Assembly (NCBI GenBank): GCA_036244855.1
Contig: BQKZ01001703.1
Coordinates: 1 to 64,000 of the forward strand
DNA length: 64,000 nt
DNA from: Temnopleurus reevesii
Taxonomy: Eukaryota > Echinodermata > Echinoidea > Temnopleuroida > Temnopleuridae
Direction: 5' to 3'
The translations under genes and the position numbers were made by a program. Positions 1-11,454 of this stretch are shown here, in pieces (position 1 is the stretch's first letter; every line of letters starts with the position of its first letter). Below the pieces are notes generated by a model that saw only the letters and a program-made list of their open reading frames with translations, was not told the origin of the DNA and ran no database searches.

Positions 1-3000
1 GCATCGCTCACCCAAAGTGTCGTTATAGCGCATGATAGAGAAATATGAGATTGGTTTCTGAACAAAATAATCCTGGTTATGGGCATTGGGATTCATCGTA
101 GAGAACACTATATCCTTCGATCGTGTCATGTCTATAATTTAGAAGGAAAGAAGCTCGAATTTTCTTTATGTCTAGGGCCACAGAAGTTTGATTGCTAGAT
201 TAGTGTTGAAACGTCATCACGTACAGAACTGCATCTTATTCACCATGTGAATGTATAGGGAAAGATAGAAGCATGAGATTTATATATAATCCTAACCCAT
301 GTTTAGGGATTTGGTTGTGACCCATTAAAGGGATTCTAAACGCCATTACAAGGTTTCCAATGGCATCCCAAGTGTACTGCGGCGTCGCCAAAGCCTTTCA
401 GAGGAAAAGGGTTTCTTTGAGCGAGTCTCGATTTAAAGCAGCAGACCATGACCGTTTAATTTCTCTGCAGAGTATTCCCAAATGTATATTCATTATTTTC
501 CTCGCTCCCTTTCCAGAAACTAATCAACCAAACCCCTATCTTGCCTCGTCATATCGTATTCCACGGCGCGCATACCTCGCAGCTAGCTCCATATCTAGAT
601 CACAGCCAGTCGACTATGTGATTTCATGAATTCGCGTTAACTTTATTACCTAGCGATGTTCCTACCTCTAGAATAAACATATCCATCTTAGGCTCTTCAT
701 AGACATACCACTCCGGGCTCTTGGTATCTTTTCCCGCCATTTCTTGTGGCACACATCCACAAGGATATACATCAACTTGTCGCCGAAGCGGAATTATGTA
801 TATTGAACAATGTAACGCATTGTCTGATGGAAGACCAGTAGCAATTATGTGGAAAGAAATAAAAACCTCTGCGGCAGATGTCGCCACGTGCCACCGTAAA
901 TGATGGAGTGTGACGAGAGTGGCGACCACACTGAGGATTCCAACCTTTCCCTTCTCCCTCTCTCCATCCCAATGCATCCATCGCTATCATGAGCCTTTAT
1001 GGTCCCCAGAGATGCTGGTGCGACACGTTACGATGCTCAAGTGAAGAAGTGAACAGAATATCGACGAAAACGGCAAACCGCCCAATAATTCTTCTCACCG
1101 CTTCCCACCGCATCATTTGTGCCCTTTATAGATAGATAGATAGAAGCCTCCCACTTTTCAATTCACCTCACTGCATCCCTCGCATCCCGCCAGTGTGGAG
1201 GAAGCAACACTAAATTCACATCGTGATGTAATTTAGCGTGAAAAAGAAGAAATGCATTGAGTAAGATCTCGTTAAAAGGAGAAAGAAGGGACTGAACAGA
1301 CAAATGTATAGGGATGCAGCAAAAATTGAGAGGATCGATAAAAGGAGGAATAATTATTTAAAAAGTTTATAAAATGAATTTTGTATTAACGAATCGAGTT
1401 AAATAAAAGTACAAAAAAAAAGGAAGATTTTTTTGTCTTTCTCCATTTTACTCAACAGCTCTCTGTTATTGAAAAAGAAGTTTTAGCACTTCGCTCTATT
1501 TATTTCATATAGTTAGATATCAGAACATATTTAGACGGTTAGCGTTTCTTTTGTATTCATTAATTATATTCTTTATAAAATGATTCCAGTTTGATCCAAG
1601 TTTCCATATAATTCTTGACAATAAAGACATTACCATGATTATCACATTATCTTTCCGGATGATTTTATATTTAGTCCAGCCCTAAAAAAAGCTGCAATGT
1701 AAATGCCTTGAGAGTCGACAATATATTGATATTAAAAATCGAAGAAAAGTCACCAACATATTTTCATATTGATGACATGCCGATAATGATGACAAAACTA
1801 CCGATAAATGATGAAACAATTATAAAATTGAAATCAGAATCTTAATATGGTAAGCGTCTGCTGTATTTCATTTCATTAAAAAATGAATAAGTTACAGGTC
1901 AGAAATCCATTTAATGAAATGGATTATTGGCTGTATCTGTCATTTAGAAAACAATTATTGTACTTTTTTTTAAATTGTCGTTCAATAAAACCATTGTTTC
2001 TTTAACATTGTTTCTTGGAATTTAACAGGTTGAAAATAAGACCTTCGTGAGTAAAAATACACCTCTCCCAAGCTGTGAAGATAGTCACAGTGTTGCTCAA
2101 ATTGATATCTCATTCGATAATACAATACTGTATGAATAATGTTTATCCACAGTCGTGACGACAATTAACTCTACAATATTTGCTAATGAAGCAAATATAT
2201 CAAAATACAGTGATATTGAGCGCAGTGTTGAAATTGGCAGAAAAGATGCGTCATGTTAACCACCGCGATGAACCACGCCCACTAATCATTCCACAACATG
2301 AATCACAGTGTTCTTTATAATCCTGCTATCACTCAATGAAAGTGACGTACTGCTCGAGATAATGAAAGAAAAGTTTTGGAAACGTCGAATAATTAATTAG
2401 GGTAATTGGTTTGAAAAGTTGAACTTGGTAAACCTTAAGAAACAATAGCAATCAAATTATCATTATTAAAGCTCGTTGAAAGCAATCTCATTTTGATATG
2501 ATGTACATTTTTAAATAAAACACCAAAGAGATTATTCAAAAATCACCTGAAGGCGCGCATAGTGCAAAGTTTTATCCCCCAAAGAAATGGAAGAGTCAAG
2601 CCGCGCCCACGTAATATCGACTCGGTGTGGTGTGCACTCATCGCGAGGGACTCCAATACCAAAACACCACCAATTGTTCACCCGTACCGTTTTACATGTG
2701 TGGCATATTTTCATCACGACTCACGTTTTGTGCAGTGTTGAGTGTACCTATTGAATTTGTGCTACCATTTCTAAACACTGCTGTGCCCTACCGACTTTGA
2801 ACTGTACACGTAGTTAGATATTTTCTGTTAATCTGAAAGCTCTAAAAGGGAAATACACATCGATTGCTTTGATTGAAACTTGGATTATTCTCCAGGTAAG
2901 ACATTTCAAGTTATAGATTTTCTCTCACATTCACGGTCACGTAACCAATCTTCAGCCGTGAGTATTGGGGGCTGCGATAGGGTGCAACGTGCCCAGGAGT

Positions 3001-3230
3001 TTCCCGGCAAATATGAACCAACAAGTATAGAGAGCTTTTGTGTGTGAAACTCCGGTGCGAAACTGTGCTAAGCCTTCGAGGTTGTTTACTTTTCATGGCC
3101 TTTTCTCAACCCCAGTTTGACTGAGGTATTTATCTCCGAGTGATTTTTTTTGTCAGATAAGTTTTCTGCAGTTGATGTCTACTATTGTGAGTATTTTTTC
3201 GAGAAAAAATAATGTGTGTGTCATGTTTTC
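1..3230. promoter_or_regulatory. CpG-richer upstream stretch, possible promoter and non-coding first exon
   Basis: No coding gene is recognisable here. CpG dinucleotides are clearly denser at about 340-1260 and 2240-3110 than in the rest of the window (for example GGCGCGC at 2552 and the GCCGCGCCCACG stretch near 2600). A perfect CAG|GTAAG donor sits at 2895/2896, and a TATA-like CTTTATAGATA lies near 1125. Because the plexin exon at 13358 starts with a splice acceptor, a 5' non-coding exon must exist upstream. This stretch is one possible home for it, but the true one may lie outside the window. Transcript evidence would be needed. Confidence 0.2.
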
Positions 3231-3247
3231 ATTTAAAAATATTATAG

Positions 3248-3576
3248 TGGGAGCGTCATGGTGTAGTGTTAGTGGGAGCGTCGTGGTGTTGTGGTTCGGA
3301 CTCTAGCCTCTTAACTAGAGGGTCGGTGGTTCGAATCTCTCCCGGGGCATTAATTTCCTTCAGCAAGAAATTTACCTATAGTGTGCTGCACTTAACCCAG
3401 GTGAGGTGAATGGGTACCGACAGGAATTTATTCTTCTAAATGCAGAAGCGCCTACTTGGCAGCTATGCTATGGCCGGGTTATATATTAGATAATTTGTCT
3501 CGCGCCTCTGAATAGGTGACTAGATAGATGGCGTGTGTAAATGCTATATATTATTATTATTATTATTATTATAGGC
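3248..3576 (+). mobile_element. tRNA-derived SINE with (ATT)n tail
   Basis: The head is tRNA-like. GGGAG at 3274 pairs with CTCCC at about 3338-3342, and an A-box-like TGGTGTTGTGG and a canonical B box GGTTCGAATC follow in order; the CTCTTAA loop suggests a tRNA-Lys(CTT) ancestor. A body with GTGCTGCACTTAACCCAGG follows, then a (ATT)n tail from about 3549. The first 26 bases of the head are duplicated (GTGGGAGCGTC at 3248 and 3272). ATTATA flanks both ends and may be a target duplication. The same body appears reversed at 5705 and 41450. Confidence 0.8.
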
Positions 3577-5700
3577 TTCTTTACTGATCACGACAAGGTT
3601 TTGCTCTTCGTGTTTATTATTGTACATAAGGGATCCTTGAAATAATATATTCTTCATATTCTACTGTGCAGTTAATTATGAAATTATATTATATTATTCT
3701 ACAAATATAATCTGATATTATGAAAGGGAAACATTGCCAAATTGGGGACTGATTGAATATGTTACAGTTTACACTTTGCCATGGTCTATGTGTCCATTTT
3801 CCAACTGAATGTTTCTCTTTTGGTGTCACTAAAGTCTAAAAATAGGGTACGTTTTTCTCATAACTGTATCTTTTCGCAACAGATGGAAGAAATATATGAA
3901 TAGAAAGTGGAGGAAAAATAGCAAGATGATCTAAAAGAAGAGAAAAGGAGCTGAAAGGATAAGAAGGAAGAGAAGTGAAAGGAAGACAGTAACCCAGGAG
4001 AATGAAATGATGGATTAGAGAAAAGTAGAGTAGAAATGGGAAAGAGAAGTGCATGTATGTATGTGCACATATGTTGAGAGAGAGAGAGAGGGAGAGAGAT
4101 AGAGAGAGAGAGTTAGAGAAAGAAAGAGCGATAGAGAGATAAAGAGAGAGAGAAAGAGAAAGAAAGAGTTAGAGGAAAAAAGAGGGATAAAGAAAGAGAG
4201 AGAGAAAGAAAGAGAGAGGGGAAGAAAGAAAAGAGAGAGGGTTAGGAAAAGAAAGGAAGATAAAGAGAGAGATTTCATGTCTGATGTACTTTATTTCCAA
4301 ACTATCAAGGATGCAAAAGTAAGAAATATTATGTAACAACCAATTAAAAGTCTTTTTGACTGTAAAAGATAAAGGACAAATGACTTCCAGGAAATAAGCG
4401 ACATTATCATCCTCTTGTATGTAAACCGGAAGGGGTTACCCGTGTTAGATAAAATATGGTAGTGTATTGGACCAGGATGGAACACAGATGTGCTGTACAA
4501 GGATCATCTTCCTGCATTGATAAAGCATCGTAATTTGGTTAGATAAGTTTCAATTCTTTCAATTTTTTTTTAAGAAAGCCACATAAGGAACTTGTGTGTA
4601 GAATTGAATGATGCTTGTTCAATCAATATTAAATGACTAGCATATGACAAGAAAATATATTTGTATGATGAATTTGTACAAGAGTTGTGTAATTTTTTTT
4701 ATGTTGTATTAAAACTATTATATATCGAATGTCATGTACTTATTTTATGAAGATGAGTCTCAAGTCAACTTTTATAAAAGCATTAATGAGTAATAAAGGT
4801 TAAAAACTAGGTTCTAATGTACCCCATCATGCTTATACAAGGATTAAGCCTCCTCCATTTTTAGAATGTAGACAGAATTTAGTTTGACAAATGCGGAGTG
4901 TGGTTGATTACCTTAATGTTTCAGTGTACGTACGTGTGTACATACTACATGTATGCTCTCCAAGATGCTTATTAAGAAATTCAAGTTGTATTTAGGTCTG
5001 TGTGTGCCCGAAGAATACTAAGTAATGGGTATGTCACATTTAAATGACAGGAAACTGGATAAACTCAAGGGACTTAGAGTCAATTACATGTACCCAGGCT
5101 TTATCAGATTGCAATGGTTAAAAATAGTGTATTTGTAGTGAGTGTACATGAACATGTACCTTACAATATACTTCTTCTTCTAAATGATAATTTCTGAAAA
5201 AGAACCTACATACAGTAAAATATTCTATGTGATTTAACCATTGAATTTTTTACATATTACTTTGAACATGGTCATTCCTACACAAATTATGTGATTTCCA
5301 AAAGTTGATCCTCTATTTTTTTGGTTAAGTGTTTGCAAGAAAGAAGATAATTAATCTCAACTTGAAATACAGGGTTAAAAGGTATCTTAGGCCAAAAATT
5401 ATATTTTGCTAGATGGTAGATACACAAAATGAACTTCCCTAAACAAGCCATGACTTAGAAAAATGTTTAGTTCTTAAGATGTCAAACTTGTAATGAAAAT
5501 TAAACGTTTCTCATGATAAGTTAAAAAAAAAAACAAAAAAACACTTTTGTGAAGCGTAGCTCACACATTTTTTTTTTTTTACAGGGACTTGCCATGGGAT
5601 GTGCACACAAGGAACCAATGTATTCAAGAAGCCACTCACGGGTCCTCACGTGGGATTTGGCTCCTTGCCTCGATCGTGAACGAGATGTTTATTTATAATA
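3577..5700. other. Non-coding stretch with a long GA/CT simple tract
   Basis: No gene is seen. The only marked structure is the purine-rich simple tract at 4075-4275. Open frames here are low-complexity translations of that tract. Confidence 0.7.
4075..4275 (+). repeat. Imperfect (GA)n purine tract, about 200 bp
   Basis: The + strand is almost entirely purine, mainly GAGA with AAAG interruptions, followed by a return to unique sequence at about 4276. A weaker purine-rich lead-in starts near 3885. Such mirror-symmetric purine tracts can form triplex (H-DNA) structures and are often length-polymorphic. Confidence 0.9.
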
Positions 5701-5704
5701 TAAT

Positions 5705-5890
5705 AATGAACGGCTTTTATATAGCGCTTATCAACTCTTTAAGAAGAATTCTCTAAGCGCTCTACAATTGCAGCATTATTACCATGGCTTTAGCCCGGCA
5801 GCCACTTCATTAGCGCACTTGGCGTTTCAAGGAATAAATATTCCTACCAGGTACCCATTCACCTCACCTGGGTTGAGTGCAGCACTTATA
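5705..5890 (-). mobile_element. SINE fragment, antisense
   Basis: On the minus strand it reads from GTGCTGCACTCAACCCAGG and GGTGAATGGGTACC through GAGCGCTTAGAG to a tail GCGCTATATAAAAGCCG followed by ATTATTATA. The core is shared with the SINE at 3248 and with 41450. The tRNA head is missing, as in a 5'-truncated copy. Confidence 0.75.
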
Positions 5891-6102
5891 ACTTCTTAAA
5901 CTAGTAACTCATATCATCTTGGATTTAATTATTTTGGGTTAATTTTATATGCTAAAGTGATACAAATTACATTTTTTTTACCTCATTACCCTTCAGGAAA
6001 CATTAAAAATCGACAAAGCAAAAACCATTACCGTTTACACAAGTGCACACTTTACATGGATGTGGGAACATACAGTTGCGTGAGAATAGATTAATGTGTC
6101 TG

Positions 6103-6505
6103 TTGGCAGTCTTTCAAAGTCAGATATATTCCAAAAATAATAAATGTTCATATTTAATTACTGTTAGTTTATAAGAAATATGCCTGAAACATGATTTCTG
6201 ATGATTTTTAGGCCATCTTCCAGTTCTATAGAGAAGCGAGACGGGAGAGGTTGATTTTATTACACGGTATGCTGTATCTGAATGCAATGTTGTAGAGGTG
6301 TACGTTGTTGGCAGTCTTTCAAAGTCAGATATATTCCAAAAATAATAAATGTTCATATTTGATTACTCTTATTTTATGAGAAATATGCCTGAAACATGAT
6401 TTCTGATGATTCTTAGGCCATCTTCCAGTTCTATAGAGAAGCGAGACGGGAGAGGTTGATTTTATTGTGCTGTATCTGAATGCAATGTTGTAGAGGTGTA
6501 TGTTG
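6103..6505 (+). repeat. Tandem duplication, two units of about 200 bp
   Basis: Unit 1 is 6103-6307 and unit 2 is 6308-6505. Both begin TTGGCAGTCTTTCAAAGTC, share ATGCCTGAAACATGATTTC and GAAGCGAGACGGGAGAGG, and end TTGTAGAGGTGTA(C/T)GTTG. Differences are scattered substitutions and a short deletion (ACACGGTA region) in unit 2. It lies upstream of the coding exons. Confidence 0.95.
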
Positions 6506-9500
6506 CACCCTCGGTTATTGGCTTCAGCTTAATCAATGTTTTCCTCAAGACTTGTTCTATTTTGGACTTTCAAGGTGAGCATGAAGGAGATCTGTTCAAA
6601 ATCTATTTATCAGCAAGACTGATACTTGTTTAATTGTTTAATACACGTGCCCATGCAAGGCATTAATATTTGGAGGTAATGATTTCTAGGTTGTACCAAG
6701 GCAATAAAAGGCCATATCTTTTCATTGCTACACTGTAGTTCTTTTTTTAATTGGTTTAATAGATTCCTCAGGCCACTTAAACCAAACCCTTGGACCATCT
6801 GTTTCCATTTCAATTGTGAAAGATTCTGTTAGGAACCTCATATTTTTGTTGGTAACACAGTGATCTTGTATTTACTCTAAAGACAACTTAATGGAATAAG
6901 AGTTCAGGATTACTTTTTTTCAATTGCAAAACGTTGACCAAGTAATTGTTTATTATTTTGGTAACTATTTGTTGGTTAAAATGATTATGCCTTGGTTTTT
7001 GAGTTCGTGGCTGAATGCAGTGTGGAAGTTTACCTTAAATCCAACAAATTTATTTCGCATTGTATTTTGGATTAAAATTAGATTTGTACTGTATTCTGAT
7101 AATTTTATGGTGGTAAGAGTGCCAGTATTCTTGCATTACATAACTACATCACAATTTTCTCAAAGAACAGACACAAGAGAGAAGAGAAATTTTAAAGTCC
7201 GATTAAACGGACCATAACCCATTAGACAATCCAAGGGAACTCAGGTGTGCAATGCTTTGTAAGACTTCAGTCAATATGAGAAACTCTTCTCTCTTTAATC
7301 TCCAGTAGATGTCAAAGAATATATCTCTTTTCTTTATCTCTCCACCTCCCCCTATTTACCTTTATCTTGAAAGAAGTACAGTGATGTCTGTGAAGTAATG
7401 TCTGTTGGGATAAATCCGCTTTGTTCGCCTAGGAGATAAGCTCACTCAGGTATTAAATTTTCCACCTTTGCATTCGCAAGTGGTAGAAGTTTGCACATTT
7501 TGTATGAGGATTTGTACTCCCTGAGGAGTTTTTTCTGTATCTCCTTGAAAGCCTGTGGCAAGCTGAATCTGAATTTACTATTTATCTCGGCTTTGTGGGT
7601 GCTAATAGATGCTAAACCTGTTTCTTAATCACATGTACTGCAGTTGTATTTACAAACCGCAATATAACAGACCTATTCGAAGTTTATATATTATAGAGCC
7701 TTTCTGAGGAAGAATTTTGTATTGTCTTCTCCCTGCTGTATCTTTGCAAAGTGAAATTTGCATTCTTTTTCACTTGCAGGCTGCACTTCTACTGAAACAT
7801 GCATGAAACCATGATTTTGATTCATATATTAAAAACATGATCAATTTCATCTTTCTAGCAACACCTCCATAAATGTAGGACACGTTTCGACTTTGTTTCG
7901 TGATCAGTTGTGCATGCATCTGATCTAAAAGTGAATTTGTTGAGTTTGCAGTTCACATGTGTTTGAAGATTTGTTTGGTGTTCCCACATGTTCCAATGTC
8001 TTTTCAGCATATGGAATTTGACACATGTATTTATATCAATACACATTTCTAGCATAGCAGCAGGTAAAAAATAACAAACAAAATATGCACGGTGGAGAGT
8101 GACTGTAAAATAAGCGAAGCATCCAATTCGAATGCTAATTTGAGTGTTTGCATATTTTACTTGGAAACAGAAACACCATTGAATTGAAACACCTGTGTCA
8201 TATGTGCACAGTGTTGCTGAATATAATAACTACACCATACATGTTGAGTAATGAAACTTTCCTTTTTTTTGCTCACTTCAAAAACTCATGATCACTTCTA
8301 ACGACCTCTCAAGGAGAATAAAGTGATCTTGATGTTAGGTTTTAATATCATAGATTGATCATTATTCATTCATCTCACACCAGATGCATCAGTCATTGAC
8401 ATTCTTGCCACACTTTTGTCAGCACAGCCACATATGTGATTGTTTTTCAATTTGACCAGGGAAAGATGTTCTACAGATACATGGGCCTTGGACAGGAAAC
8501 TCGGCATGTTTGCCAGAGATAAAGATTGGATCTTCCATGGGTAAATTTGCTGAACTCAACACGGTCGTTCGTATTCTAAACATCAGGGAGGCCGGATTTA
8601 CCAACTTCCTGTTCAATTAGATGCAACGCTGCTAAACTTTAAGATATGAGAAATGTAAAAACTAAAATAATAATTTAACACGATTTTGAAATATAACATT
8701 TGTTGCATTATCCTGAATTTTTATTAATATTATTTTATTTCATTAAACTAATGGTTTGAAGATGGTGTCTTGGAGAAAAGAATGTATACTGCACTTAAGA
8801 TTCTTTTTAACAAACACAATTTAAAAAATATCTGAAATGTTCACGATCTTTTGCAGAATTAGTGTTGGGTTTGAGGAATATCAGAAATATACAATTTTCT
8901 TTCCACTGTAAAATTAAAAGTAATACAGCAAATTAAAACCATCTACCATTATTGAAACCAATTTGTTGTTTCAAGTAAGATTGCTTGTTTCTACATGTAC
9001 TTGTGCTAACACTACTAGACAAGTAAATTACCGGTAGGTTTTGGTACCTACAAAAGTAGTTCAATATTTAGAAAAAATGGCTTGAAGCCAAATCTTTAGC
9101 AAAACCATCTATTAGTCAGTCCTATCTGGTGTTTAACAAAATTTGTACAATTGTCAATGAAAACCTTCAGAGCATCTCAGAACCCATACAAGTAGACCTA
9201 CAAGTGGGATCCAGTGAAGAAACTTACTTTGTAATTTCTTTGGATTATTACTTTCTGGGAGTTCACTACAAACTTTACAATGTATATTTGCTGACAAAGC
9301 AGAAAATAAATAAAGAACTTTTCAAGAGGGATTAAGCTTTGACAATCGTGTATCTTCCCCCGTTTATCCTTCTCCCACCCACTCTTGCTACAGCCTTTGA
9401 TTTTGTTTTATATGCATCTTAATATTCAATAGGCTGTAAATGTCAACTCTTCTTCAGGTGTATTCTCCCTATTCAATACTTTTTGATGCTTCATGCTTTT

Positions 9501-10587
9501 CTTTCACTCTCCTTATCTTTCTGTTTCATTCCTTTACTCCTCCTTTTTCTCCTCTTTGCTCCCTCTTCTCCCTCCCTCCCTTCCCTCCCTCCCCTCTCTC
9601 ACCTCTCTTCATTACATATCATTTACTTTCTTTTCCCTTTTCTTTCAAATTTTCACTTCCATGCTTTGGTTCCCTTCTGGTACAACAGTACATGTATGTA
9701 AGTGCTATGTGTAGTTGGACATCACAATGAGCTTTTTTTTAGGTATCTTTCTGTCATCATTCATTTGTTGCGCTAGCTCAAAAGTTTACGAAATAGAGGA
9801 TTTTCTGTTCGCAAGTACTTAAGCTTCTCCAGGCAGCCTCTGAAAACCGAAGCCATTTGCCCTGTTTCTGAAGTCTTTGTTTGATATGCCATTTGCCGGT
9901 CAAGATTTATATATAGGAGGAGACTTTAGACCCAAAGTTGTCTGAATTAACATGTTTTTTTCTGACTTCTACTCTATAAAGTGCAGGTTAGAGTTTTAAT
10001 CAAATAATGACAATGATGACGATGACTTTGATCTACACGTTCGCCTAGTGCTGAATGTTACACAACATCACTGATATCATAATAAATGTAATAGTTTGTT
10101 GCATGCTATAAGTTTGGCGCCTTAAAATCGCCACAGAATTACGCAGTTTTTTAATTGTTAGAAGTATATTTACTTGTTTTTGGCAAAATTTTGTTGTTAA
10201 TACCTGAATCTAAAAGATTTATGCTTTCAGACCTCCAAATTTCAAAGCATCAAATCTTATGTTTTAAAGCAGCAAAGGTTTGAATGAAGATGGTTTGGGG
10301 TGGCCAATGTCGCAGATACTTATATGGTGGATGTGGTGATAGACTCTGTACATGATTTGAATATTAAAAGGGAACTTCATCCAGACATTGATGTAATCTT
10401 AGTGGGTGAAGAAAAATACAATGATCAAACTGGAAATTTGAGCAAAATCCGACAATCCGTTTTCTAGAAAAGTAGACAAACTTTGACTTTTCTCTTCAAA
10501 TATGATAAGGACATAATGATTCTGTACGCCATTCTTTATTGCATTTCTACTTATATTTGTATTTTTTACATTTTTTTTTTTTTTTTT
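6506..10587. other. Non-coding upstream stretch
   Basis: Mostly AT-rich unique sequence with no supported gene. A pyrimidine-rich tract occurs at 9484-9660, where the low-complexity Phe/Ser/Pro/Leu open frames come from. A GC-richer patch at 8440-8620 is open on both strands and is discussed under findings. Confidence 0.6.
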
Positions 10588-11454
10588 NNNNNNNNNNNNN
10601 NNNNNNNNNNNNNNNNNNNNNNNNNNNNNNNNNNNNNNNNNNNNNNNNNNNNNNNNNNNNNNNNNNNNNNNNNNNNNNNNNNNNNNNNNNNNNNNNNNNN
10701 NNNNNNNNNNNNNNNNNNNNNNNNNNNNNNNNNNNNNNNNNNNNNNNNNNNNNNNNNNNNNNNNNNNNNNNNNNNNNNNNNNNNNNNNNNNNNNNNNNNN
10801 NNNNNNNNNNNNNNNNNNNNNNNNNNNNNNNNNNNNNNNNNNNNNNNNNNNNNNNNNNNNNNNNNNNNNNNNNNNNNNNNNNNNNNNNNNNNNNNNNNNN
10901 NNNNNNNNNNNNNNNNNNNNNNNNNNNNNNNNNNNNNNNNNNNNNNNNNNNNNNNNNNNNNNNNNNNNNNNNNNNNNNNNNNNNNNNNNNNNNNNNNNNN
11001 NNNNNNNNNNNNNNNNNNNNNNNNNNNNNNNNNNNNNNNNNNNNNNNNNNNNNNNNNNNNNNNNNNNNNNNNNNNNNNNNNNNNNNNNNNNNNNNNNNNN
11101 NNNNNNNNNNNNNNNNNNNNNNNNNNNNNNNNNNNNNNNNNNNNNNNNNNNNNNNNNNNNNNNNNNNNNNNNNNNNNNNNNNNNNNNNNNNNNNNNNNNN
11201 NNNNNNNNNNNNNNNNNNNNNNNNNNNNNNNNNNNNNNNNNNNNNNNNNNNNNNNNNNNNNNNNNNNNNNNNNNNNNNNNNNNNNNNNNNNNNNNNNNNN
11301 NNNNNNNNNNNNNNNNNNNNNNNNNNNNNNNNNNNNNNNNNNNNNNNNNNNNNNNNNNNNNNNNNNNNNNNNNNNNNNNNNNNNNNNNNNNNNNNNNNNN
11401 NNNNNNNNNNNNNNNNNNNNNNNNNNNNNNNNNNNNNNNNNNNNNNNNNNNNNN
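10588..11454. other. Assembly gap (867 N)
   Basis: Unknown bases immediately after a poly(T) run (10571-10587), a common place for an assembly to break. It lies upstream of the first coding exon, so a 5' non-coding exon could be hidden here. Confidence 1.

Noticed and set aside
3274..3344. A functional tRNA-Lys gene
   Set aside because: The B box is good, but the anticodon stem is mismatched and the head is fused to a SINE body with an (ATT)n tail.
4015..4278. Ser/Leu/Phe-rich minus-strand frames
   Set aside because: Translations of a (GA)n simple tract. The same applies to frames at 9440-9730 and 43582-43865.
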